DNA of 64,000 bases. Origin: Gossypium raimondii. Taxonomy: Eukaryota > Streptophyta > Magnoliopsida > Malvales > Malvaceae. The translations under genes were made by a program, and so were the position numbers. Below are positions 45,954 through 58,084 of the stretch, one piece after another (the stretch's first letter is position 1; every line of letters starts with the position of its first letter). The notes beneath the pieces were generated by a model. The model was not told where the DNA came from. It searched no databases and was given only the letters and a program-made list of their open reading frames with translations. The stretch covers positions 61,144,705 to 61,208,704 of the forward strand of contig NC_068567.1 of assembly GCF_025698545.1 (NCBI RefSeq). The letters run 5' to 3'.

Positions 45954-47599
45954 TGTAACACCCGTCACTCGACCCAATCGTCAGGTTTGAGCTACAGGAT
46001 GCTACATTCGTTGCCGGAGCAACTACTACTTATTTTGTTACATTCACATCATTTGCATTCATTAATTTTACATTTTCAATAGATTAGGGTCAAACATCCA
46101 TTTGTATACATACCTTGCCATTTACCTTTAATCACCCATTGAACCATCTAGAATTACATTGGATACTCAGGAATGCTCACGCATAGTGCACCTTTCCATA
46201 TAACCATAACCTTTCCTTTTCAATAGTGCTCACACGAGCTGTGAAATGAGTCTGCTCACACGAGCTATGGGTCGGAATGTTAGCTACACGATGCTGCTCA
46301 CACGAGCTGTGGAGAATCCACAATAAATGCAGGACCTCAGCCATCAATAGGACATTCAAGACCAGCACCTAAAACATGAAATCCTTAATGACATGTCATT
46401 CGTATCCTAAGAATTCTTAAGGTTCAAACAGGATCATTTATCCATCAATTAATCAAAACGTCAACATATTTGTATAATCAAATTGATTTATACTAACATA
46501 ATATAACAAATAAACAATCAAATTATCATTAATGAAATTATAATTCATACGAACTTACCTCAACAACTATAGTTGCAATAACAAAGTTGAAGTCTAGTCC
46601 AAAGCTTTAGTTTTTCCCTGATTTAAGTCCGGTTGTTATTTATATTTATCCAAATAGATAATTTCATTCAATTAAGTACTTTAAGTATTCAATTCAATCA
46701 ATAATTCACATTATCATAAAATTATGAATTTACCCTCATATTTTAACTTTTTCACAAATTAGTCCTTAAGCTCAAAACTTGTAAAAATAGTATTTTTACC
46801 CTCCATACATGCTAACCGAACCTCTTAGGACCTATACCAGCCCATTCAAGACATCATCTCATAATGTTACCATGTAATTTTACTATTTTAATTGATTAAT
46901 CCCTAAACACAATTTTACCAAAAATCACTTAACAAAACATGTTCATTTGACAATCAAATTTACTAATCTATAAATTAACATCACAAAATCATCAATTTCA
47001 TTCCTAACATATCCCTCAAACTTTAACATTTTTACAAATGAATCCCCAGGCTAAGTAGTTTAAGTTAAAACAAGCTCAAAAACATAAAAATTACTAAAAA
47101 CGGGGCTCAAATACATACCATGCATGAAGGAAACTCAAAACCAAAGCTTTCTCCCCTCCTTCAATGGCTATTTATGTGAAAACAAGAAAAATGAAAAGAA
47201 GATGATAGCTTTGTTTTGTTTATTAGCTTTGTTTTGTTTATTTCATTATTTTTTATTATTTACTGATTTACCCTTATATTATAACTTAAAAACTAACATA
47301 AACATGTCCATATTTGTCCACCATCAACATATATGGTATAATTACCATCTAAGTTCATTAATTCATCTTATTAAAGCTTTTCAGTCCATTTAAATAATAA
47401 AACTCAACTTTTACACCTTGTTCAATTCAGTCCTTTTTACCTAATTAACCATTTAAACTTAAAAATTTCTTAATGAAAATTTTATACTACCTTAAATTAA
47501 CCCTATACATATTAAATAAATATTAAAATAATAACTCACTTGTCGAAGTCGTGGTCTTGAAACCACTACTTTTGACACCACTGGAATTGGGCTATTACA
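45954..47599. mobile_element. Gypsy-type solo LTR (fossil), nested
   Basis: 1646 bases from TGTAACACCCGTCACTCG to CACTGGAATTGGGCTATTACA. The same kind of ends as the solo LTR at 56893-59410 (TGTAACA... and ...GGGCTATTACA). GAGCTGTG/CACACGAGCT words repeat near 46230-46310. No internal region and no matching target duplication were found, so one end may have been altered. Confidence 0.7.
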
Positions 47600-47843
47600 C
47601 TTTTAACGAGCTGTTAAAAGGGGCTTATTGTTAGATTTATTATCACTCTCATTTCATATATTTGAGAATTTAATTTTTGTAAATGTATAGTCGAGCCACA
47701 AAAATTAAAAAAGGTTGTAGTTAAGTTATAAAAACTCTATCCTAGGATAGAGAATATTTTTTTAATATTTTGAAAATTATTAATACTACTAATAGGATTA
47801 CCAAATGAAATTGAAATTTTAATATTTTGAAAAATACAAATCC

Positions 47844-48275
47844 TTAATAAGATGCTAGGTCCTCCTCTTTGTGTGTCTCAATGATAACATCACTCTTAGG
47901 GATGGCAACACAAGTTAGGACGAAGCCTGCATCAATCAATTCATCATCAAGGAAGCTATTGTCCGATTGGTCGACGGTGCCTTGTTTGATCAGTCCCGCA
48001 CACGAAGAGCAAGCCCCAGCCCTGCACGAGTACGGGAGATCCATTCCTACTTCCTCGGCACGGTCCAGGATATAGTCGCTGTCCGAGCAGTCGAATTGCT
48101 TGGTTCCCGAAGGAGTTATCAGTGTTACTTTGTGTGAAGCCATGGTAAAGCGGCCTTTTCTTTGGGACTTTAGCCCGAAAACTGATTGGTTAAATGGAAG
48201 GGAACTTAGGGTCCTCGTCGTCATCGCCGCCGTGGTTACAGCGATGGAGAGGGTGGCTGTGGTGGAGGAAGCCAT
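47844..48275 (-). CDS. Chloroplast [2Fe-2S] ferredoxin, copy 2
   Basis: Intronless, 143 residues. A transit peptide of about 45 residues (ending KGRFTM) is followed by [12 protein letters not shown]. Ligand cysteines Cys84, Cys89, Cys92 (CRAGACSSC) and Cys122 (VLTCVAIP) are all in place, so the protein looks functional. By hand count about 30 of roughly 97 mature residues differ from copy 1; the N-terminal strand is less acidic ([14 protein letters not shown] against [14 protein letters not shown]), so partner preference may differ. It is the same orientation as copy 1, consistent with an old tandem duplication later pushed apart by LTR elements. The nested solo LTR ends only 245 bases beyond its stop codon. 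A G-box lies at 48366-48375, 91 bases above the ATG. Confidence 0.96.
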   Translation of the reverse strand: MASSTTATLSIAVTTAAMTTRTLSSLPFNQSVFGLKSQRKGRFTMASHKVTLITPSGTKQFDCSDSDYILDRAEEVGMDLPYSCRAGACSSCAGLIKQGTVDQSDNSFLDDELIDAGFVLTCVAIPKSDVIIETHKEEDLASY

Positions 48276-48365
48276 TTTGTGAGAGCCGTTAGCAGATGAG
48301 TTGAAATATACAGGGGAAAGTACGGCTGAGGATAAAGAATTGGCTGGTTGTGTGGATTCTTATCT

Positions 48366-48398
48366 GCCACGTGGCGAATTATGATTGCTTGCATTATC
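48366..48398 (-). promoter_or_regulatory. G-box plus GATAAT module, ferredoxin 2 promoter
   Basis: GCCACGTGGC at 48366-48375 with the GATAATGCAAGC block ending at 48398, in the same order and spacing as above ferredoxin 1; a second GATAAG lies at about 48359-48364 on the minus strand. Confidence 0.75.
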
Positions 48399-48409
48399 TA
48401 TAATTTCGT

Positions 48410-49188
48410 TTAAGGGTTAATATAATATTTGGTATCTGAGTTTTGGTTTTAATGTTCAATTTGGTACCTAATTTGGTTTCAATGTTCACTTTAGTATTTG
48501 AGTTTAGCTTTAATGTTTAATTTGGTACATAATTTTTTCTTTATCTTAATTTAAGTATCTATTTTTTTACACGTATGAGACATTTACTGAATGATTTATT
48601 ATGAGTATTAAATTAAATATTAAAACTAAACTCAAGTACTAAATAATATATTATCCCTTTTTATGATGATTTCATCGGTGTCGCGATGGGTACAATCCTC
48701 AATTGATATTTTTAAAAATATATTTTAAATTTTTAATCATATTATATGTTAATTCAAATATGTAATAAATTGATAAAAAACATTTGATAAAATAAAATAA
48801 TAATAAAGAAAGAATATCTAATAAAATCGAAACGATACAGCGAAATTTAGCATGGATTTTATTTATTCAATTTAGGGTAAAGCTGGGGTGATAATTTCAA
48901 TATTAGCCCTCTTATTAATTAATTATTTAATTTAAACTTTTTACCCTTCAATTAATGGAAATTTTATATTTAACCCTTCAATTTAAGCTTAACAAAATTA
49001 TTTTTGCTTTGGCCCTCTAAGACTATAAATTTATTTTAGTCCTCAAAATAAATTCTTGGATTCATTTTAGGGTACTTGCCTTAAGTTCATTGGATAACTG
49101 TTATCCTTACCAGAAAAAAAATGACTGAATATTAATTGGATGGGAGGTTTTGAAATGGTGGTGGGACTATTGGACGATTTTTTAGGTT
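48410..49188. other. AT-rich spacer with short direct repeats
   Basis: No gene seen. About 48430-48540 is a run of three imperfect units of 'ttaatgttcaatttggtacctaattt' type. The rest is AT-rich. Confidence 0.45.
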
Positions 49189-49430
49189 GAAACTCGAGCA
49201 TTACTTGAAGGCTTTAAGTTTACTTGGAAAAAAAGGGCATCGTAGAGTGGAGATTGAGAGTAATAATTCAATTTTGGTAGTCATTATACAAAATGGGCTA
49301 GCAGGGAACAATAACTACAGCTAAGTTAGGCTCATTTAATATTGATGTCTTAAGATTGGGAAGTGAAATTTTGAGAGTAATAGAGTGACAAATCGTATTG
49401 CAAAAAAGGCCCGAAGATTAAATATGACAA
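49189..49430 (+). pseudogene. RNase H-like domain remnant (LINE-derived or host RVT_3 type)
   Basis: In one frame 49201-49311 reads LKALSLLGKKGHRRVEIES and then NNSILVVIIQNGLAG, the strand-helix portion of the plant RNase H-like domain found at the end of LINE ORF2 and in related host copies. Further on, a shifted frame gives NRVTNRIAKKARR (about 49380-49420), the usual last helix. A stop follows the first block and no reverse transcriptase is adjacent, so this is a degraded fragment. Confidence 0.6.
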
Positions 49431-49486
49431 AAAATCTCGCGTACGTCTAAATATGTACCGAACATGTCAAAATACAATGAAAATAT

Positions 49487-49837
49487 GGGTAAAGGTACCA
49501 TGGATGCTCTTATATTAGAAGTCGGATTGCATTTTGTTCCTTCTACTTAAAAAATGAGAAAATTAATCTATGCCTATTAGATCAAAGAACAAACCGATAC
49601 TCCTATTAAAAATTTTATCCATTTCTACTGTTAAAAACAGGTTCCTATATGTCAAGATTAGGTATACGTAACACATTATGTGTTATTGTTAGGTTATTCT
49701 ATTAGTCTCACTAGCTTTTAACAGTAAAATTTTTAATAAAAATGACTAATTTGCTCTTTATTCTTTATGTATAGAAACTAATTTACTTATTTTTGAATAA
49801 AATAAATAATATACAATCTGAATTCTAGTACAAACCC
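49487..49837. mobile_element. Palindromic MITE, family A, copy 5
   Basis: 351 bases, with an exact 8-bp duplication GAAAATAT on both sides (49479-49486 and 49838-49845). The start is GGGTAAAGGTACCATGG. This copy gives the best boundary evidence for the family. Confidence 0.88.
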
Positions 49838-49845
49838 GAAAATAT

Positions 49846-50208
49846 AATTAAAAAACCAACAAACAATCCGATTAAACCTTGACTGTAATATTAATAAAAA
49901 ATACCACAAGTAATACAAAATACGAATCAAGTGCTATTAACTCAAGAAAACTAACCCAAAATATTACATGAAATTAAAATTTTAAGAAACACATTTATTA
50001 ATATTAAAATACTTCGTCTTACATTTTGGCTTATTCCCAATGAAAAGAAAGAAAAGCCAACACAAATCCCTTCTTTTTTTCCAATAAACCTAAAAAATAT
50101 TTACATTACAATATAGGTTCTATTGAACAGACCGTAGGAAATATAATAGAATCCATTCTAACCATATTTTGAAACACACATTATTTACATTACAGATTGC
50201 CATTATTT
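49846..50208. other. 3' flank of the TCP11 family gene
   Basis: AT-rich, no further gene. Probably includes the 3' UTR. Confidence 0.45.
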
Positions 50209-53200
50209 TCACAAATCACATGTACCAATCAAGGTTGCGTACCATGGTCCGTGGACCCCGATAGACACTGTGGCAGCAACCACCAACACCTTGGCTTCTT
50301 TCACGACCCTTTCGGTTAGAGAAGCAGCCCCGACTCGGCGGAGAACAGTTTCCGCTAACTTTCTACCATGGGTACCGCTCCCGCCGAATACAACCCCTCT
50401 GAAAGCTAAATAAACGGCAAGGGATACCTTTTTGAACACTGGATCCTCAGCTTGCAAGCTCTTTGCTAGCATCCTGGCCATCATAGATTTCCTTAACTGA
50501 AGGTTTTTGTCATCTGTTACTTTGTCACCATGTCTTGAGGTCCCGATGATTGTGTCAACAATCCCTTCAATATCTGCATCTTCGACACAGTTTAAGAATT
50601 CCGAGAGCTGTTCAGTGCAATTTGATATTGTTCTTTCCATGTCAGAGGCTTGCTCGCTCGAGAGGATTTGCCTAAATATAAGAATGCTGCAAACCAAAAA
50701 TAAAATATTAAATCCTTTCTTCATCTGGGAACCGGACCAGGCATGTCCAAGTTCCAACCAACAAATAATTTGCAAGATCTAACAAATACCTTGTTGATAT
50801 TACAATGATCTTCTGAATCTCGGCCTGAACACCCCGCAATCTAGAGAAGTTAAGCATGAAGGTTTCAGGTAAAGCATCCGGTGTTAGACCAGAAACTCCG
50901 CTTACTAGCTTCAGCAAACCGAGCCTAACCAGTACATCGACTTTGTCTCCCTTGCATTCTGGTTGTTCTCGACCTAACCAAAGAACATAAGAACTGTTAA
51001 AAATGATGGGAGGAGTTGATATATCGAAAAGTTTAAAACCTCCGAAATAAGCTTCGCTTCATCTAATTTAATAGTTTCACATTCGAACCTGTTACATTAG
51101 AAGAATTAGGATTGACAAATGGAATTTGGGTTGAATTTTTTGAATTATAGCTTCCACCGGTTTTAAGGGTGATGGACGTAAGAAGCTCTTGAGATGAACT
51201 ATCATTTGCTTTCAAATTTGACACAGAATTTTGATGTTCTCCCCACTCTTCATCTTTGCAGTTCGAGACAGATGAAAGCCACCGCATGGTCATTGGTAAA
51301 GACGAGCACGCCTCAGACGGTGAGCCATAACAGTTAGTAAAAGCTTTCATAAGGTAATCCAAAGCAGCGGGTCCCTTTAACAATGGCTCCATCAACCTTA
51401 TACGAGCTTTGCTTATCTCTGTCTTAAGAACCTGTCAAGAAAATGCATATAATTCAACACCTTTGAAACAAGTGATACATGAAGAATCCATTCGATCGAG
51501 AGGAAAATAAATGGAAAAACACCTGAATCTGTTCTAGGACAAAACGTAGACCCTTTATCATTGCAAGGGCAGGAGAATTCTCCGAGTTCTCTCTGGCTTC
51601 ACATATCTCAGCTAACTCTTTCAATAACCTTTGGTTAGCAGCCTTCATTTCATCGTCATTGGCCGGAGCAGAGAGCTTCTGCAAAGTGATCAAAGCGAAT
51701 TCCAGAATCCGTCCAAGATAATGAATGTCCAGGTTGCCTGACTTCAGCACCTTAGAAAGAGGAGGATTAAAAAGAATTAGGATGTAAACGATGAGAATAC
51801 TAATACAACAATAGTACTGGTGTTCTAGTACCTGGGCAAGAATTTCCAAATCAATAGCATCAGTTATTTCTTCTCTCCAACTTTGAGGAGCCAGCTCACA
51901 TATTTCATCCCTCACTTCCCTCACAAGCTCAATAACCCGGTCAAAATCAGGCTCATCCTGTCTCATGGATTCCATGATCCCATCCCAGAAAGCCTTCTCC
52001 ATTATTTCTCTCATTTTTGCCTGCAGAACAGAAAAAAATGTTACCATACAAGCATTGAGCATGGCAACTAGAAAATTGACAAGTTTCTGAGGCAATTCCT
52101 ATCCCAAGCCTGCAAAAGTGCCAAAAATTCTACAGATCATTCTTATTGTCCGCTTCTTCTACCACAAGATTAATTACTGATGCACATACATTTATGCTGT
52201 TTTTATCTTCATCAATGGCATTGAAATTATCAACAAACACACGTTGCCCATGAAGGAATTCATTAACGATCAATGCATTCTCAGTGACCATATGCTTTTC
52301 AATTGAAGAACCCAACTGAGCATCTGAATGGCTGCTGCTAGCCACAGAGGAACCATGACTTTTAGAAGGGGTTGTGCCATCTTCCTTGAACAGAGAACGG
52401 ACAACCCGGTTTGGCTTCTGAGTCGGAGTGCTTCTATTATGCGTTCGAGCATTAGGAGAACTAGGAGAACCGTGGATATTTGGAGAAAGAAAGGAGGTAA
52501 GTGGTGACCCAATTGGACTTCCCCTTTCCTTTGCTTGGAAAAATTTAGTCCGTGTCTCGGATAGTGCACATTCCATCCTTTCAATCCCAGCATCTCCACT
52601 CAAATGTTGAACTTTCTCCCTTAGAAGTTTTTGATCTTCCACAACCTGAATTATAAGAAAATTCAATTAGGATCTCTGTATCAAGTGTAGAGCAAGGTAG
52701 AGACCTCATCTATATCTTAAAACTTCAAAAAAAAAAAAAAAAGTTTAACTGAATCATAAGCTGCAAGCATTTTGACGTATTGTAGTCAAACTGATGACCA
52801 TATCCATAAGTTTTTAGTGATTTTCAATTTCATTGATAATTCTACCAAGAAGGATGAAAAGAAAGACCTGTCTTTGAATAGCCTTCATATCATGAGTAAG
52901 AGCAGTATTATCTCCTTCTGGAGTCAACTTGCACTTTTGAATCATAGAGAGCTCAAGCTGGCATGCCGCTCTTACCAAGTCCTCCTCCAATAACTGAGCA
53001 TCCTTTACCTTCCACACCACAAAGCAATTTAAGTAGGAGCACCATGCTTTGTCAAATGCTGTGAGCTGTGACCTAATGGTCAAACGTTCGGTCAATGCAG
53101 ATCCAGATTCTTTGTCGGAATTCTTTATGGGACCCTCTAAAATAATCCTTACCAACAACTCAAGCTCTTGAACAAATGCTTCTGCAGACTTGGACAAAGC

Positions 53201-56137
53201 AATCTCTCTCTCTCCGTGACCACTTAAAACTGCCTCAGGATGGCCCAATATCATGTATGCACAAAGAACTACTCTGACAGGATATCTCGATGATTTAGCA
53301 AGATATTTGGCAGTCTCCCTCACTGTGGCAACTGTCTTAGCCTCTCTGCTTCTCATAGAAGGCCTGGGAGTGGTCTTTCTCTTTGGAGTAGCAACTCTTT
53401 TGAGAAGATGATCAATGTTATCCAAACTGGATAGGAGATCAGAAGCACCACCAACTCTAGAGGCCTTAATGCGGCTCTCAATACGATCAAGCAAAGCTTT
53501 CACCGTTTGAATGGTAGCTATTGATTCAATTAGAAGGGCAAGTTGCTCAAATGGCATCGACTTGACCGATTTCCCATTGATTTTCAAGGAATCAAAGGCT
53601 TTTGCCAAGTCTAAAGTAGTTTTTCTCTGCCTAAGGAACTGCCTCCAGCACCTGAATAATACAAAATTATTAGACTATTCACCAAAATGTGCTGCAAAAA
53701 GTGATTTCTTATAATTTCATAACAATAATGTTCTCTACTACTGCAAATAATGTCCTTTAAAGATTATAACAGAGTATAAATAAATGCTATCAAATAGAAA
53801 ATACTGGTCTTATACCTTGCTAATTTTCGAGAAAGCAGATCAGCTTGTTTGTGCATCCTGGTACAATTCACTCGAATAGATTTCTGTGTCCTTCCTCTCT
53901 GCCTCAAGTACTCTGCTCTTTGTCTCCTTGCCTTTTATCAAGAAATTAATAAGAAAAACATAGTACATGCAATAAAATATAAAGGAAAAAGCAGATTTGC
54001 ACTTGAAGACAGAATCATACTATAGAAATTTCATAGAACATGCATATACCCTTTGCAGTCTGTCTTCCAACTGGTCTCTCATTTTCCTCCTCTCAACCTC
54101 ACGTTGATGAGAGATAGAATTAGCCACTCGTCGAACTTGCAAAATCCTAGCACAGGCTTTCTTCTTCTCTGCTTCCAGCAGTCCCAATCGCTTTTTCTCA
54201 GCAGCCACACGCTTTTGATGAATAGCAGCACGAACACGCTCCTTATATTTACTTTCTCTAGCCATCCTTCGTAACATTGATTGTGATGATCTCTCATTTT
54301 GGGTTGCCCTTCGCTGACTGTAAGTCTTAAGGATAAGCATTCTATTTGCCTCTGCCTGCTGAACCCGCGATTCAACCTTTGTTCCAAGCTTCTTGCGTTC
54401 CCTCTCAAAACGCATTTCTACACCAGTTTTTGCCGCTTGCCGCAACTCATCTAACTTGGCTAGGCGCATCTGAGACTTTGCCAAAATGTTCAACCTGTTG
54501 ATCCACCATCCATGAGCTTTCAAATTACAAAAATGAAAAATATCAACACCAATGTAGAATTTGAATTTGTTATCCCTTAGAAAAATGTACTCGAATAATT
54601 TCTGCACTGTAAAATTACATATAAAAGAACATAACAGCACATAAATAAATCACACTGTGAACTTCCGGAAACAACAAAAATGGACACTGTAGGAATTGAA
54701 TCACGAGTCAAAAGTGTGCAGAGAATGAGAATGCAACAACTAATTATCATCAGAGGTAGCACGAGACTAGACTTTACCTTTTCTGCTCGGCAGCTTGGAG
54801 CCTTGCTTCAAGGCGCTGACCAGGGTCTTCCTCATTTGATGAGGATCTAGAAGGGCTTCTTGGCTTTGATCTTGCCTTGCTCGACACACTTTCATAGAAT
54901 TGCTACAACCATACAACCACCACAAAAAAAAAAAAAAAAAAAAGGTAAGAGAAAGTAGTCCATGCAAAAAAATGTTCAAGCTCTAGTTAATTTGCCACAT
55001 ATTCTGATAAAATTGCAGTAAATTGGACAGAAAATAAATGTAGAACAAAGTAACCTCAGCCGTGTTTGGCAGGCATGTTAAGGGAAAATTGAAGAAACAA
55101 ATGGTTCAAAAACAATAATGGAAAATCTAACTTCCCGGGAAAAGAAACACAGGCTTGCACGTGAAATAAAGTACCAAAAATTGCAAAACTAACTCAGGCA
55201 GCAACACCCACCCCACCCTTTTTACCTAACACAGATAAAAATGACTTGGAAACAAAGATTCTACCATAGGAAGACTTTCTAAGTTTTCATGCTCTAAAAT
55301 CTTTTAATTTTGATTTCGTTTTTTAGTTTAATAAAAAATGTCTTCCTCTGTTTTACAGTTAAAAGAGTCGAAGACTAATCTTGTTCAGACTGAAGTGATA
55401 TAATAGGTAAAAGTAAAACCCTCGGTGATGATTCTAGAATTCGAACTCCGTTGAACTTCTTCCAACCGGTGATTTCATTTAAATAGGATCAATTGCATGA
55501 CATAAACAAGAAATAAAATAAATAGTAAAAAAAGTAATTAATTTATTTATTTCGGTTCTTTGCTCTCTTTATTTTAAAAAGACAACGACTTAACTTAAAC
55601 CACTTTAGTTAGGTGAAGTTATTTACTATCTTTCGTCTCCATGAAAATATCTTAACCAGCCATGAGTAACTAAGTTTTGAAATTCAAAATTTAAATATTT
55701 TCCAGAAAACTCTGTTAATTTTAAATTTTGAATTTTCAAAAAAACTCTAGACTTGACTGAATCAATCGGTTATTTCAGTTATAACAGTATCTTTGATCGT
55801 AAAACAATACTTTAAAAAAAATTTAAAAAAACGCTTCAAAAACTCAAATATATTCTCTCCGTAACTTTTGTATCCTCTTAATTAAGAACAAACTTTTTTT
55901 TTCAAGAAATGAATTAGAAACGTAAATAGGAGAGAAAAAAAATAAAACTCCTGAGTTTACCTGTCTACGAAGATCGGCGTGTCGAAGCTTGGTTTCGATT
56001 TCTTCCACAGTAGGAGTCTTGCACTCCGAAAGAAGCCTCTTCCGAATCCTCCTCGGCACACGCGAAAACGACGATGTTTCACTAACCGGAAATTCCAACG
56101 CCACCGCTCTCCCTCCCTCCCACGTCTCCATCATCAT
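50209..56137 (-). CDS. T-complex protein 11 (TCP11) family protein
   Basis: Eleven exons: 55961-56137, 54778-54902, 54050-54494, 53816-53931, 52868-53651, 52190-52645, 51832-52020, 51523-51750, 51089-51431, 50790-50973, 50209-50686; all GT-AG, 1174 residues, a normal length for plant members. The N-terminus ([19 protein letters not shown]) leads into a basic, Arg/Lys/Glu-rich coiled coil (about residues 85-290, with [12 protein letters not shown] and [18 protein letters not shown]). The TCP11 domain proper follows, including [32 protein letters not shown] and [18 protein letters not shown] Ser/Pro-rich linker lies in exon 6 ([19 protein letters not shown]). Mammalian TCP11 acts in sperm signalling; in plants the biochemical role is unsettled. 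The ATG at 56137 is the first of three in a row; the preceding TTG is not a start. Confidence 0.93.
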
Positions 56138-56560
56138 CAATTATACATACACCAAATTTTCCACAATTCACACACACAACAAAAAAAAAACCGTATCGAC
56201 ACAATTCCACAATCACGACGATCCGTAAAAAAAATTCCAAACTGATCAGAAAATAACAACCGATCACATGAACTTTTATTATTTTAAAAATAATTGAAAA
56301 AAAATTCAATTATTTTTATAAAAGATGAAAAGAAAAGAGAGTTGGAGAAGAAATGAGTATCGCAGTTCTTTGCTTCTTCTTGTTTGAAAGCTTTAAAGAG
56401 AGAGAGAGAGAGAGAGAGAGTTACGCTTTTGGGGGTTTTTTTTTTTTTTCTAATTTTGATGGAAATGTTTTGTCGAAAATAAATATAAAGCGTATTGGAA
56501 GACGCAACTGTGTTGTGTGTCTCTGTATGCGATTTATGTAATATGGGAATTTATTTAATC
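56138..56560 (-). promoter_or_regulatory. TCP11-family 5' leader and promoter
   Basis: Minus-strand leader and promoter with a (CT)n tract, seen as (GA)n on plus at 56397-56421, and a following poly-T on plus near 56437-56449. CT tracts are common near plant transcription starts. No TATA box was chosen. Confidence 0.5.
56397..56421. repeat. (GA)n microsatellite
   Basis: A perfect run of about twelve GA units upstream of the TCP11-family gene, likely polymorphic. Confidence 0.9.
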
Positions 56561-57750
56561 CTAATTAATAGGGTGCTTTCCACGTCAGATAATGGGTCCC
56601 AACGCCACTCCTTAATTTTGAAATTATCTATTATCCCGTGTTGGCTATGAGTTTTAAAGTTGTTTCATATTCAGGGCATGATCGAAATCCTCGACCACTA
56701 GATAAAGTAAAAAATATTTTGTTCTTTTAATACCTATAGAAATAATATTATTATTTAATAGATTTATAACATGTGAATAAATAAAAATATTATTTAAAAA
56801 GGATTATCATATGTTACAAATAATTAATCGAGTAAAACAAATCATAAATGAGTCTAAAATGATACAAGTCAGAGTCAACATTACTATAGACTTGTAACAT
56901 CACTAACTTGTATCTCTCGCCGGAACCGGATTACGGAATATTACTGGAGTTTACAGATCAAACAGACAGAATTTTCAAACATTTCATATCATCAAAACAA
57001 GTCATCAAAGTATCATTTTAATCCAAATTATAAACATATCAAATCCAAATCAAATTTGCCTAGTTCATCAACACTTAAACATAAAATTAAATTCACATGC
57101 ACCTATTTAGATTTAGTTCAATTTATCATGTCATAATATAGCTTAAAAAACAAACACATATTTATATGTATAAAACAAACCAAAATTAAACTTATAACCT
57201 CATTTACAATCAAACCACAAAATAACTATTATTTATACGCCCTAGGTACATGCCGACACAAAGGATAAACATCACCACATTTGAGTTCGGGATCGTTGTT
57301 GGATGCTGAATCGGTGATCAAAAGTTAAGTACCTAACTTGCGCACGGGAAACAAAATCGTACGCTGAGTATAAACTCAGTGGTATTTCTATAATCTGAAT
57401 ATTTAAAGATAATAAATTACAAATATACAATTGAAATATAAACACGTATTAATATTTAATTTGTTTCACAAATATCTCAATTCTCATACTTGCTATATAA
57501 ATAGATTTTCACAATTTATTTTACATTTTCATTATACAATTGCAATATCCATTCCATAGTCATTTCATGAGTATATAACTCATATATTCCATATATTTGC
57601 AACATATTTCACATTCTATTTTCAATTCACTATTTTACTTCCATTTCTTATACCATACCATTTCAATATCAATTATAAAATTTATTATTCATTTACCCCT
57701 ATTAACACGACTCAGATTCTGAGGGATACACGGATCCAACCAAAACACAC

Positions 57751-57855
57751 CAGTTTGGCACTCAGTGCCTCATCAGATAATTCGAAGTAATAAATTGGCA
57801 CCCAGTACCTCATCGAATCAATCCGAAGTAGTAAATTGGCACCCAATGTGTCATC
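57751..57855. repeat. Three tandem units inside the solo LTR
   Basis: Units of about 48 bases, each with TTGGCAC.CAGT.CCTCATC and a following GAAGTA.TAAA word. Confidence 0.75.
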
Positions 57856-58040
57856 AACTCAAAGTCGAAGAAATCCCTGGACTCTTCCAATCTTATGGCA
57901 TGTTATCTATATATGACTCAGCCCGATACAGTTAATAAGGTTTAATTTCACATTTCAGATATAATCAATATCCAATGCTGATTTTTCATATAATCACATA
58001 ATTACACATATATTCTTTTCAATTCAAAAATCAATTCATT

Positions 58041-58044
<4 letters not shown>

Positions 58045-58082
<38 letters not shown>
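58045..58082. repeat. (AT)n microsatellite
   Basis: A pure AT run of about 19 units within the solo LTR. Confidence 0.9.

Positions 58083-58084
<2 letters not shown>

Larger units (their letters stand above)
43445..47635 (+). mobile_element. Copia-type element fossil with nested gypsy solo LTR
   Basis: LTR-like sequence starts at 43445 (TGTTAGCTTTGATGTC; short, to about 43640) and again at 45336 (TGTTAAATTTGATGTC), just after a polypurine tract at 45325-45334 (AAAAGGGGAG). The later LTR carries TATATAAAGG near 45700 and TGTCTCGAGACA palindromes. It continues to 45953 and apparently resumes after a nested gypsy-type solo LTR (45954-47599). The internal region (43641-45324) has no recognisable pol, so the copy is incomplete and old. 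A Tourist-like MITE (43863-44011) is inserted inside. Confidence 0.6.

Noticed and set aside
57240-57420. Possible 5S rRNA-like stretch (GAGTTCGGGATCG)
   Set aside because: Short chance similarity within the solo LTR; no 5S secondary structure or internal promoter boxes.
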